From Helopsaltes ochotensis (Eukaryota; Chordata; Aves; Passeriformes; Locustellidae): a stretch of 64,000 nt of DNA. The position numbers were made by a program, and so were the translations under genes. The notes under the pieces were generated by a model. It searched no databases and was not told the DNA's origin. It saw nothing but the letters and a program-made list of their open reading frames with translations. Shown piece by piece: positions 46,737 through 58,776 of this stretch (its first letter is position 1; the number at the start of each line of letters is the position of its first letter). Location: the NCBI GenBank assembly GCA_013400155.1, contig VXBM01000342.1:370970-434969 (forward strand), in the 5' to 3' direction.

Positions 46737-47340
46737 GTAAACCCAAGAAATACTCCTTTATATAGTTTTTCAAGATTCAAATTATTTGCAATATACGCAT
46801 GGAATTTTGAGTAAATATAGGGAAATTTGTTTCCCACATGAGAATCAATAAGTCAGGCTTTTACTTAGACTCACCATATTTGCCATCCTTCCCTTGTGGA
46901 ATGTAGCATTTCACCTCTGTATTCTCTAACACTCATAGAAAATATGATCATTACAATGGTTTATAGCACACATTGAGTGTATTTCAATGATTGTGATCTC
47001 TACAAAGAATTTTGAAAATGCACGCTGAACAGAATTAAAACAGATCTTGAAAATCTAGTAGTATCTGTGGCTTTACACAACAGGCACCTGAAATGTAATG
47101 AGTGAGTAGGAAGCAGGAATAAAGCAGGGTGAAGTCCAGGTGAAGCTGGAAGAGTGAAGATGAGGAACTGTAATACCTTGTAGCAGTCTGTGACAGGAAT
47201 CTGAAGATGGGCTAATATGGTTGAAAAGTTTAATACAGACTCTGAAGATTTTACTGTGTCATTAATTTTGGTCATTTCTTGTCACTAGTGTTTTTACTGT
47301 GCAGTGGCCCTCTATAGCAGTCTTAAGAAATATATACACT
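46737..47340. other. MIPOL1 intron, left of the LTR
   Basis: Starts at donor GTAAAC. Nothing recognisable was found. Confidence 0.5.
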
Positions 47341-47619
47341 TATGGAGATAGGAGAGAGGAAAGAACTGCACTTACACGCTGAGTCGTCCCGAGAAGAAGA
47401 AGAATTTTATTTACATCTTTTGACATTTTATAGAATTCCAAAGGTGACCATGGATGGGAGGGTGAAGTTGCCACCTCTCCAACACACTGGTCAGAGCATC
47501 ACTCAACTCTTTCCTCCTCCATGAAAGTATGAAAAACAAACCATTGTTTATACTTGAAAGCATGAGAACTCCGTTACAGAAACAAAAATATCAGAAAGGC
47601 TGCAAAAATCAGGGCGACA
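47341..47619 (-). mobile_element. second copy of the short LTR, - orientation
   Basis: About 279 bases aligning end to end with 20275-20556. Shared blocks are GAGATAGGAG, GGTGAAGTTGCCACCTCTCC, AACACACTGGTCAGA, GAAAGTATGAAAAACAA and CCATTGTTTA. On the minus strand it has CTATAAAA (47427-47434) and AATAAA (47406-47411). The end on that side is TGTCGCCCTG. I see no clear target duplication here, so one border may be eroded. The 60-codon open frame inside is LTR sequence. Confidence 0.75.
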
Positions 47620-48385
47620 ATGCCCAACTCATTCTATATGTGACACAATGTACAAAGGTATAATTAGCTGGCTAGTTATACCTTTTACTGGCCAACTGGT
47701 TAAGGAACATGCTACCAGTTTTGAGTGACTTAGGCGGTCTGAAGATCTATTTTTAGCTGAGACTGAGTTGTTTTGAAAATGGGATCAAGGCTGCAAAGCC
47801 GTATTATATACTTTTAAAAATACATTAATTCCTCACCTGTCTAGCAGATTCTACACCCAGTTATGATATCTTCATTATGATCTAATGGTGGCTTTTTGGT
47901 CCAAACTCAATCTTTAACACTTTTTCATTTTCCTTTTTGTCTTTTTGTATAAGCGACTGAGATTTCCTGTAAGGGCAATGCATCCTGCACTAAATGTCAG
48001 GTATAATCCAGAGTGCTTAGGCACAGTCTGGCACAGAGTCAGCCAAAAATTTTTCATTTTACTTTTCACCAGTGCCACTCCCACTGACAATCAGCCTTGT
48101 CTTGAACACCAAGATTAAGCTCCCAGTGCAGTCAACATGTTGAACCATCTCAGCTCCAAGTATGCTACATGTAGGATCCTAAACCTATATGCCAAAACCT
48201 GTCTTTGCCCAAAGAGATTGTAATTAGAATATGTGTTAAAATTTCTTGATATGGAAAAACCCAGGAAATGTTGAGTCTGTGTTGATTTGTGTTTTAGACA
48301 GTGGTCTTGGTGTACTGTCAATGTGACTTGTCATTTTTAGTTTTAAGGAGAAAGGAAGGAAACATTTGAGGGGTTGAAAGATGGT
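47620..48385. other. intronic DNA, no recognised feature
   Basis: Nothing supported between the LTR and the CR1 copy. Confidence 0.45.
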
Positions 48386-48624
48386 CATAGCATTATAGAG
48401 TGGTTTGGGTTGGTAGGGACCTTAAACATCATCTAGCTCCAAACCCTCTCCCATGAGCCAGGGACACCTTTCACTAGACCAGGCCTATCGAACACTTGAA
48501 CCCTTCCAGGAGTGGAGCATTCATGACTCTCGACAACTTGTTCCAGGTCTGACTACCATCTGAGTAAAAAATTTCTTCCTAATATCTAGTATAAACTTAC
48601 CCTCCTTCAGTTTAGGTTGATGAT
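48386..48624 (-). mobile_element. CR1 LINE 3' end fragment, - orientation
   Basis: Complement of the CR1 3' end: CATAGCATTATAGAGTGGTT, TGGTAGGGACCTTAAACATC, CACTAGACCAGGC, CTTGTTCCAGGTCTGA, ATTTCTTCCTAATATCTAG and CCCTCCTTCAGTTTAGG. Truncated and diverged. Confidence 0.9.
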
Positions 48625-49940
48625 GAGTTATATTCAAACTTGTTCATGGAAGCATCTCTTGAACATGGAAAATGCACAAGAAACACTTGAGTTTTGTCAT
48701 ATCTGGGCAAGTGCATCTATCACTTATAACCCAAAATAGTTACTAAATGAAATGTGCACAGCAAAGGTTAAATAGGATTTGAAAGGTCTTGGAAGGGAAG
48801 ACAAGCAGCTTAAGCCACTCTTTCACACATATGTAGTGTAATACACTTAGTAGTACTTTCTTGACATTAATCTCCATGTGTTCTATTTTTAATGGGCTTT
48901 AGGTTGTACAGCTTGCCTGCAGAATACAGATCTTAACTTCCTTCTTAAAGAATCATAGAGAAAATAAATCCAGTGGAAGCAGGTGAAAAAAGGGTGGCTA
49001 ACACAACTTTCTGCCTAAGAGAAAGACTTTTTGGAACAATAGATAGCGTTATTTTTCTTTCTAGGATATGAATTACACATAAAGTAATGTCTGCAGTGGA
49101 AACAGGAGTTCAGAAAGTATAGCTTTTCTGTGGCTACTTCTGATCAGTTATTGGCTATGAAGCGTATAACCAGAAAATGCTTAGGAAAGCAAATGTTACA
49201 AAATATTTGCTAGTTCCCCTTCTAATCCATTCATTTACTGATTTTGCTGTCATGTTACAAGTGAGATCTCATTGATCTGTGAATATCAATGGATACCCCA
49301 GAAGTTTTATGAAAGTCCTACTTTGAGACAGAGATTTTGTGGCCATTGAATCTTATTTTAAGTTGTCTAGGGCTAATAAGTTATTTTAAAATTTCAAGTG
49401 GCATGCAGTATGGAATTCCTGTTGTCAATAATAATATTTGGAGTCATACCATAATTTTACAGAATTCTTCAAGATTAACTTCTAGATATTTTTTTATGGA
49501 TATTCTCGTATCACTTCCTGTGGAATCATCCTACAAAAAAATTTGGTTTGCTTAAACCTGAGCATCACTTCAATCCCCAAATGTTTTATTACTTTTTGCT
49601 CTGTGTTACACAATGGTTTTTAGTATTTGCTTTCCTTAAGCATTTGCTGTTTGTAGGCTTCATAGACAATTTATATTCACCTATTTTTTGTCTTAGTACT
49701 GTAGGGTATTTGTTTACTATTACAGATTTACAGATTCTTTTCAGAATTACAGCTTTAAGAAGTGGTACAAGGACATACATTTTTTCTGACTGTTTAATAC
49801 ATTTGCAGTGGTTAACTCTGGTAACAAGTTTTTAAACAAGTTTTAATAATTTATTTCTGTGCATTTTGTTTCAGAGGAGTGGAATAACAACTGTTTTTTA
49901 ATTATTTTTCATTTCTTGTTTTTTTCCTTCCAAAATGCAG
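48625..49940. other. MIPOL1 intron, no recognised feature
   Basis: Ends with a T-rich tract and the acceptor of the third coding exon. No repeat or additional exon was recognised. Confidence 0.5.
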
Positions 49941-50076
49941 CACCGTAGAAAGAAAGGATAACAGGATGCTCCCTGAATTTATATCCTCATGGAACGATGC
50001 TGAAGATTTACGTGGAAAAACAGAAACTGCATTCCTTTTAAAAGAATTGGACACTCTGAGAGCCAAAAATAAAAAG
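49941..50076 (+). CDS. MIPOL1: MIPOL1 third coding exon (residues 69-114)
   Basis: This 136-base exon has a long T-rich tract and acceptor AAAATGCAG (AG at 49939-49940) and donor AAAAAG|GTACAA (GT at 50077-50078). The first base completes codon 69 (AG|C, Ser) and the exon ends in phase 0. Its last third, TAFLLKELDTLRAKNKK, is the beginning of the conserved coiled coil and is nearly the same as the human segment. The first two-thirds is divergent and polar. Leucines at a/d-like spacing in FLLKELDTLR support coiled-coil formation. Confidence 0.9.
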
Positions 50077-51055
50077 GTACAATTGAGATATTCAAGATAC
50101 CAATATTTGCTTTTTTATAATTGTCTTGCAAAACATACATTTTAAACTGTGCTTGATTTAGTTTTGTTATTTATTTTAGTGCACCAATCACCAGCTTCCT
50201 GTCATTTTGGATTCTTCATATCTGCTTAACAACTATTTCTCTGGAATTAAAAAAAACCCTCCAACCTACTCTCTGACTTTTTTAATCAATGACATGGATT
50301 CTTGCACCCTGGATGAAAACCAATAAAGACCAAAGACTAGACCAGGATTTCATGTGGAGCTCATTCTTCTGGTGCTTCTGTACATGTGGCCTAGATAATT
50401 AGTGTGCCCTGATAACTTCGCTTTATTGAATGGGAGAAAATTCCATCTTCCTTGAACACTGCATTGCTTCTTATGTTAGCTGTGGTTGCATGTGCCTAAA
50501 CAACCTAACAGTCTCTAGTCTTTCCATGAAGTGTCATTGAATATTCAAGCTTAGATATCCGAGATAATATTCAAGAAGAGATTTAGTGAGTACCCTTTAA
50601 AAGAGAGGCCTCTCTGTGAAAGAATACCAATCTTCTGTCTGGTGAAGAATACGAAAAAACATGCAGTTACACCAGTCTTTTCAGACTGTGATGTCTGTGG
50701 CTTGGTAGGAAACAGGCTATTTATGCAACCACGTACATTACATTCCATGCAATTCTGAACTTCCTTAGCAAGAAGGACTACAGCTGGTGATACCCAAGGA
50801 AGAGAATCACAAATAAAAGCAATGGCATGTGCATTGGTACTTGTCTCACAGAGCAAGATAGGCCACGTGTCAAAAAATATGTTTTTAACATTTATTCTTT
50901 GAACAAATAAATATAACAAATTGAACTTCTGTTTTAATGCTTAGTGTTTGTATTTGGGGGGTGAGAAATTGTTATTTGCAATTTTATTGTGGTTGAAAAT
51001 AGTGGTTGACAGTTTCAGCCAGATAAGAATCTTACTGTCCATTTGTTCAATTCAG
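50077..51055. other. MIPOL1 intron between third and fourth coding exons
   Basis: A 979-base intron with GT...AG borders. No embedded feature was recognised. Confidence 0.7.
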
Positions 51056-51161
51056 CTTCAAGATAAGCTGGCTGAAAAGGACAAGGAGCTGAAGACAATG
51101 AAACTGGACTTAGAATTGCAAGACAGAGCTACAGAAGCTAAGATTGCAGAAAAGATTGCAG
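51056..51161 (+). CDS. MIPOL1: MIPOL1 fourth coding exon (residues 115-149)
   Basis: This 106-base exon has acceptor CAATTCAG (AG at 51054-51055) and donor TTGCAG|GTACAG (GT at 51162-51163). It starts in phase 0 with LQDKLAEKDKEL and ends after TEAKIAEKIA plus one base (phase 1). The peptide is entirely charged and leucine-spaced, typical of a coiled coil, and matches the family across its whole length. If the donor were ignored, the frame would run on for 21 more codons to a stop at about 51226; that extension is intronic. Confidence 0.92.
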
Positions 51162-54100
51162 GTACAGTAGGCAAGCGTTTAACAGATGGCTGTATGGCTC
51201 ATACAGTACCCATGGTTGCTATATGACGTGGCCTAGTGAATGTTAGCTTTATTTGCTAAAGGAGGGAAGATTTGAGGGGGTTTTTTTATATGTGGCTGTT
51301 TAGAGTTGCTTAGAAAATAGATGGCTTTAACATCCTGGTACTGGTATTAGTAGGAGCTTTACCTGTATTCATACTGATTTGGGCATTAAATGCATTGTTA
51401 ACACCATGTCAATCCAATCACAAAAAGGTTGTTTGTTTTGTTGGAAGGTCCTGAACAAACAAGGGGAAATAATGATTACCAGTGCCTCTACCTTTCAACC
51501 AGCAGTTCAAATACCACTTATTGTTTTAGCTGGTTCAGAGCAATACTACCCCCTCCCCGTGTTTGGAGATAGTCTCACATTCACCTCAACTAGAGACCTG
51601 CACTGTTCTTGAAAAATCTGCTCTTTTGGTAGTTAAAATGAATTTTTGTCAGATGATGGCATATATCCAGTGAACGAAATTTATATGAATTCTCAGAATG
51701 AAAGGTTTTTAAGTTTACAGCTGAAAGAGAATGTGAGCTTATATTTGTTGTTAATTGTTCTTTGGATAGACATACAAGCATGGAGATAGTTTGTATTCTA
51801 TGCCTGTGGAAACTGCTAATGTAGTAAAGCTGGGCTTTATTATTGAAAAGTGACTGTATATATACAGTGTACCCAGTAGATGAAAAATGCTCTTGAGGTT
51901 TTCATGAAGATGTTTAAAACAATTAATGAGAGTACTTTTATAAATTCATTGTATCATTTGTTCAGAAAGAAAGTGTAAGCTTGGTAAAATTGTTTCCTCA
52001 TAGACCACACACACTTCATAGAGTATTAATTGTACTAATAGCTGTCCCCAAAGTATTTATACTAAAGGGAGGAATAGCTGTCTTCAGGAAAATGGAGCAG
52101 ATAATAGACTCCCCAGCTGAAAAACAGATGTCAATTCCACTTAATATCAAACTCCTGAGAATATGATATACAGTGAATATTATAGATGGAAACGAGAGTT
52201 CCTAGATTTTCTGTGGTGGGGGAAGGGAAAGTCAAATCTAATCAACATCTTAGGAAAAAAATTAAATACAGGGATAATTTTATTCTTATTTAATTTCACA
52301 TAACTGCTTGCTTTATTTTCAGAAGAAAGAAAAATCTGCACTATGTGTCATTGTTATATCCACCAGCCAAAAGCTAATGCAGATTGTTTGGCTTGGATAT
52401 GAAGTTTTGTGTTTGTTCCTGGATATTTGCCCAGTGTTTTACCTCTGTACTTGATTGCCTTTGGTATAGGTGTTCATTGCTCATTAAAACCTGGAAAGAA
52501 AGGTGTGTCAAAAACACAGATAGTTTTGTTTTTATGGATACAGTTGAAATACTTGTTAAGAGATTGTTGTTTTCCTACACTACTACTTAAACTTTCTAAT
52601 GATGTCCTAAGCATATTTTCTCTTCAAAACAGAGTGGCATGAATATGGATTTAATAATTTAACATGCTTATTCTGTTTTAAAAGGAAGACTAAACCAAAT
52701 TTTAAAGAGAGCTACTTAGTGTAGTAACAATAACCTTTAAAAAATAACCTTTTTTTCTCCTTTTATGAGTACAGGAAGTATAAAATCTTTTAAATGCTGA
52801 AGAGAGAGGGCATGAGGCTCCTTACCACTTAAACTGTTTGCCAAAAGGAAGCATCGTTAATATTTCACAGTATTTTTGCTTCCTGTCCTACAGTTCTAAG
52901 AATGTTACCAAATTTGGATAAATGGTTTGAAATCTGAAATTATGTGAACCAAACTGGATTTGTGGAAGCCTGTGTGTCTCTCTCTCATAAAAGCCTTGGG
53001 GAGAGTTCTAATGGACAAGCAGCACCTAATAAAGAACAGACGGTGTGTTTAAGGAAAAACTTATCCCCCTGCATTAAGTTCTTTGAGGAAGGGAGAACAC
53101 ATGCTGCTGTGATTTCAGGTTACTAGTTAATGTTTAATTACTGCAGTGTGTAACACATGGTAGAGTGAAGCTTGTAAATATGGGTGTTTGCATTTTTATT
53201 ATTACTTAGTACTGACTTTATGATAAGTAAGTGACTCCACAAAATTATATTGTAAAGAACATAAGAAAGGTACACCATAAAAGTGTTATCTACTTTGAGG
53301 AATATTAGAATTCTGTTTTAAAAGGTAGGCCTCTAATTGATAGGTTTTACCTAAACAAGTCCCATGGAAAGAATTGAATGTGAAGACAAAGGGCATTTTG
53401 AAATGAAGCTGCAATAGTCTACAAAAAAAAAAATCCAAAGATTGTCAGTTTATGATTTTTACATTCTTCAAAAGAAAAAGTGAAGAAAAAGAGGGTAAAT
53501 TTGGGAAATGCTGCATTTGCAAAGAAGAAAAAGTAGAATTAAGGCAGAAGATATACATGATGGAAGAAAACTATAATACTGTATGAAGTAAATAACTTAT
53601 TTTCAGAACGTTTTTATTTTTAAATTTTGCTAGCCTTGAAAATGGATTTTAAAACCTCTTAGGGTCAGCTAGCTATGACTAAAGAAAATCAGGGAATTTA
53701 AAGTTTTTATTTCAGACATTTAAGCATAAGAGACTATTGTTTCTGGTGGTCATAGTTACCAGAGATTCCTACAGTTTATTCATTATTCTTCTGTTGGATT
53801 TTGTGTCATTCTGACACAATGTCAGAAGGTACTATTAGTTTCATTCCCTGTTATGAAGAACAGAGGTGGAGGCAACATCAGGAAAACCAGGAGAAAAGCA
53901 CATCATAGAAGAACAGACACCAGGATAGTGTAAGCAAAAAAAGGAACACCACGTATGCTGTGGGTGTGAAGAACAGCCAAATCTTGAAATTTGGGTGTGC
54001 AGAACTTTCATATGTTGAACAGAAAAGGGAGCGGGTGCTGCCTGTGGGAGTGGAAAAGGGAAGGAGCATACCTCTTCTGTGGACAGACTGGAAAATCAAG

Positions 54101-56600
54101 ATGGAGGCATTGCAAAGGAGTAAGCCTTCAAAACAGCTAGCTGAGAGAAAAGATCTCACTTTGGAGCAATATAGTAAGCGACTTCATTTTTTCCTAATGG
54201 AAGAATTAAACAGGGGATATATAGGAACTTTTAGAGGAAGGAGCTGGTTGAGTGTAAGGGAAAGTTACAAAGCATAGTGGTAACTTCTCTAGACTGGAAA
54301 AAATATCAAAGTCCTATTCTCACAGTGCCATTACTGCAGCAAGATATACCGTAGTTGGCATCAGAACTGGAGGTCTTGGAATATTTTTGTTGCTATCAGA
54401 GTATATATTCAGACTAAGAATAATTCTGAATGAAAATATAATAAAAATATTTATCCTTAAGTCTTTCTGTAGCAGCAGCTATTCCATTAGTTGGTTATTT
54501 TTTGTGCCAGTATTTAATAATAATGTTACCAAAATTTAATACTTTCTTAAATCAGCATCAGCTCAGCAGGATTGAGTCCAGTCCTTTTAGGGGTTTCACA
54601 CCATTTTTAATGCCTGAAAACTGTATTAACATTCTGTAGATGCTCTCTGAAAGACCAAGGTAATGATAGGAAATACAGTGTGGAAAAAGAGGAAAGCAGT
54701 ACTTCTAACATGGTGGTATATATTATACAACTTTCAGTCTCCTGGAAACTGTGGCAATATACCTACAATGAAGTCCCTATTTCGGGTCTGTTTTTATGAA
54801 AATGTTGTGAATGTACATTTGTGGTATTTTAGAATTCTTGAATATGGTGTGGAAATATTCATGAACATTATTTGAAGTTTTCTAAATTAACTTGAAAAAT
54901 AATCAGTGAATATGCATATGCAATAGATTTAATAGCAAAAGTAAAAACAAATACCCAAGTGGCTGTTAGCTCAGAGTTAATTTGATTTAATATCCATAAA
55001 GTAAGAGGAAATAAGTAATCTTGCCAGTAATAAACTTTGGGTGGCAATAACTTTCAGCACAGAAGAAAAGTATTTTCCATTTCTTCAAAGCTCACTTTAG
55101 AGTCCCTTTTTAGATGTTATTTTTCTTTCCTGCATGTCATCCATTAAAGATTAGCTGTGGAAGGTTGGAGCATGGAGAGATTATGAATGACAGAACAACT
55201 CCTGCAGAATAATAATCAGTTTTTGGTATTTAATGCTGTTTGACTTTTGCAGACACATTTCTTATTAACCTTTGGTACAAACAGAAATCCAGGTTCCTGA
55301 TATCTCATGGAGAAGATGAATTCAAGATCCTCTTCCAATTAAACTGAAATAAGGCCAATATTGGGCTTTAGCCAAAAGAACTCAGTAGTTCCCAAACTCT
55401 CATGTTTATAAACCTAAATATGAGTTATATTTTACAGTTTAAGAAGGTAATGCATATACTTCCCTAAACCTGTTTTCTGTGCATAATTTATTTATATATT
55501 TAGTCTATATAGCTGTCTTAGGGTGTTTGTCCTATTGAATGCTTCATTATAGAATAGTATTTCCTGAATATCTTTTCAAATTATTTCCTGATAAATAACA
55601 CAGTTTTGAGAGTAGCTGCAGGATTTGAATCCTCTGTATGGGAAGGCAGACAATCCATCTAAAGAACAGAAAAAACCCCAAGGTGGGGGCATCATGACTG
55701 AGAAATTCTTGACTTAATTTTTAATAGCTTAATTTGAAACAATGTGATTTTACCTTCAGATTGTCAGGATTGTTGATTGTCGAAAAGTTGCATACAGCTC
55801 TTTGAAGAACAATATACGATGAGTTGGCATAGATTAAAATGTCAATTACTAAGCTATTTATCGGTGGAACTTGTATATGGAAAGCAAGCCAGTTTCTTCT
55901 GCATTTTTTATGACTACTCTGGCCCTTCTTTCTTCCACACAAGTGCTAGATGAGCATAAAGACTTGGGTTTTATTCAGGAGTAAAAAGGTCTGCAAGTGA
56001 TCTACTTCTTGAGGCGTTACAAAACTTTCCTTTAACATGACAGATTATAACTTGCAAACTTTATGCAATGTTTATATTTTCCCCCTAAAAGCAAATATTC
56101 AGGTATCAGCAATTATTCACTGAAGAAGAAAGTTTAACAGTGTTATGGTTTGAATTTTTAAGTCAGCTGTGTTTAGTGTATTGGAGGCAGAGGCTTAAGT
56201 ATTGTACAGGGATTGGCTTTCACAAGAACTGCCTTGGGGTCTGTGTATAATACTCTCTCCTATTCTTTTCCACTTTATTTTTTTTTAATTGAATTGCGAT
56301 CTGAGTATACAAAGAAAACACTATGCAGAGCTGCCACTAAGCAACTTTAGCCTTTTATTAAGAACACTCTTTTTATAGCATTGGAAATGTAGGAGCAGAT
56401 GAATGCTATGCACTAAATACATACAACAAACACAAAGCAATAAAGAAGTCAGTGTGTTCTATCAGTGTTTGTTCAGATTGCTTTATCTGTAAAGTCACAT
56501 TTAGGTGTAAATTACTTTTAGTCTATAACTCCTGGTACAGACTGGTGAAAACTCCTAAGTAGTTTTCCTATGATCTTCTTATCACTACATTACTTTTATT

Positions 56601-56625
56601 TTTCAGTTATACGTCATAACTGAAA
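56601..56625. repeat. 10-bp perfect inverted repeat, 5-base loop
   Basis: TTTCAGTTAT (56601-56610), loop ACGTC, then ATAACTGAAA (56616-56625). Function unknown; such hairpins arise by chance. Confidence 0.85.
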
Positions 56626-58729
56626 GTAAATGAATGGTAGTTTTCAAAAAACAGCTAGGAAACTTAAGTTGTCTGTTTCGTAATAGAACATGTCAGCACT
56701 ATTTTTAAGTTGACAGTGAGCCCTGGAGCTCCTGATGGTTTGCCATTAACCTGAATAAGAACTCTGTAAGGGCTTTAGAATTTGAACATTTCTAGGGATT
56801 ATCTGCATTTTGTAACATGTATAAGCAGAGACCAATTAATGCCACACTTTAAAGTCTTTCATAGCAATGCAAGGTTTTTTTCCTTAATTTGGCTATGATA
56901 AGATTGACTTATTTAGGAGTTGTGAGCACAGTCATTAAATTTAGTAGAAGGAAATCTCATAGGATTTTGATTTCTAATTTGAGTGGATGACAAATACATA
57001 TGTGTTTGTATTTCTGTAAGAAGAACAAGCATATATCCATATGGTTGAAGAAAATTTATTTTATCTGTAAAACTGATTTATACTGAAAACCAGTTATTGT
57101 AGTGTGATAATATTTACTGTATCTTCTACAGTTGTGGTGTGAATAATGATCTCATATTTTCTTTATAAGACCTGGCCTGTATTCTAATTTGACTTTTTTA
57201 AATGAGTAATGTGAAGTGATTTCTGCTGCCATAAATGTTTTTAGTCCCAACATTTTCCTCTTTTGCCTCTCTTACTCAGTTTATTTTATTTACAGAGATG
57301 ACCTCTAGGAAATAAGCAAACAGACTTTTATCCTGGGAGTCATGCTTTCCTTGCTTCCCCCAAGGTTCCATGTTTGGAAAATCATGAAATATTGTTTAAA
57401 CTAGAATGATTTTCAGCACACCTTCTCAGTACTGCTGTTTTAAAGGTGGTTTAAAAAGTATAGGAGATAAGTTTGCCCAAAGAATCAGGTTCAACTAAGA
57501 AAATATGTACACTACTTTGACTCAGTAAACTCATACTTGGTATGGTTCATCTTCTTCATATTTACTTTTGCCCATATTAGAAAACAATTAGCTTACTAAA
57601 CAAATTTGAGTATTTGGGATAAAAAAATCTACTTTGAGTGTCTCTCATTTGACTAAGAATTACATGATATTTGATAAGCTTGTTTAAAAATGGACATATC
57701 CAAATATTATTGTAAACACCCATTGATTTGTTTTACCTGCAATATAAGTATTTTACTTAGTTGGCTTACATAGTAGCTAATAATATTTGTTAATGTAATT
57801 TAACTGCTCTGAACCTTTACTGAACAAATATTGAAATTTATACAAGTCAAAGAAAGAGAATCTCTAATGACTTTTGTAAGAGCTTCCATTTAATAGTTAA
57901 GGAGAAAAGTTTATATGACATACCAGATGCAATTAACAGTAGATTTTACATTTAATAAAAAGAAAGAAGCATATGTATTTGCTTTATTCATTCCATCATA
58001 ATTTGCATTAGAGCTGTGGGTGTTTAATGAGCAAATTCCAGCTAAAATGCTATATTGATTTTCTAAGTGAACTTTGTAATAGCTATCTACCTTACAAAAG
58101 CTCTCTGTTTACAATTGTTTTCTTTACTAAAAACTAAAAATGTTTTAGAATTGATGAGTTTAGCGTAATGATTCTTTTAAAATAAAGAGCTCTTTTAGAG
58201 TATGTAGGGGTTTTAGTTTCAAGGGGAAAGATGTTATTAAATTCTTCCAAAACAAATAAAGTTTATGCAGCTAAATAGTAATGCTGTACTTTTATATACT
58301 ACAATATTTGTAAGCATGAGAAAATAATCCTTTTTTCTTAATTCAGTTCTCTGGGATTTAAATATTTTAACTCGTGAATGCTATTATATATATATGAATT
58401 AGTAAATGACACAATTCATTTTAGCTTAATCTAGACTACTTATACTTCATTTCAGTGCGTCATTTTCTTACTTGAAATATGAATTCTGTACAAATTTTTG
58501 TTTCTCCTTGGTCAGGCCTCAAGACAGAAACGATAGGGGTGATTGGTATGCCACTAAAAGGTCTCCAAGGAAAACCTTGTAATGTCGACCAGAGCAGTTG
58601 ATGAAGAGGCACCAAGTCAGTGTGGCAGTATTGAATTAGTATTTTGCTGGATATGTCATATCTTGAATTGAATTGAGAAGCATGACTTGGTGTTACTCTC
58701 AGTTTTCACCTCACATTTTTAAGAAGCAC

Positions 58730-58776
58730 AATTTTTACTCTTTCTAATATGGATAATTTTTACTCTTTCTAATATG
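58730..58776. repeat. tandem duplication, 25-base period
   Basis: AATTTTTACTCTTTCTAATATG at 58730-58751 (22 bases, shown here only by its start AATTTTTACTC and end CTAATATG) recurs at 58755-58776 with GAT between. A recent slippage-type duplication. Confidence 0.9.

Noticed and set aside
50948..51226. 92-codon open frame taken as a small gene
   Set aside because: Its central part is the MIPOL1 exon 51056-51161; both ends are intron read-through.
51853..51868. Perfect 16-base palindrome ACTGTATATATACAGT
   Set aside because: AT-rich self-complementary words are expected by chance in this sequence; no supporting context.
53960..54277. 105-codon charged + frame as a possible extra MIPOL1 exon
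   Set aside because: The flanking exons 51056-51161 and 62192-62321 join directly into a family-conserved peptide, and no splice borders fit.
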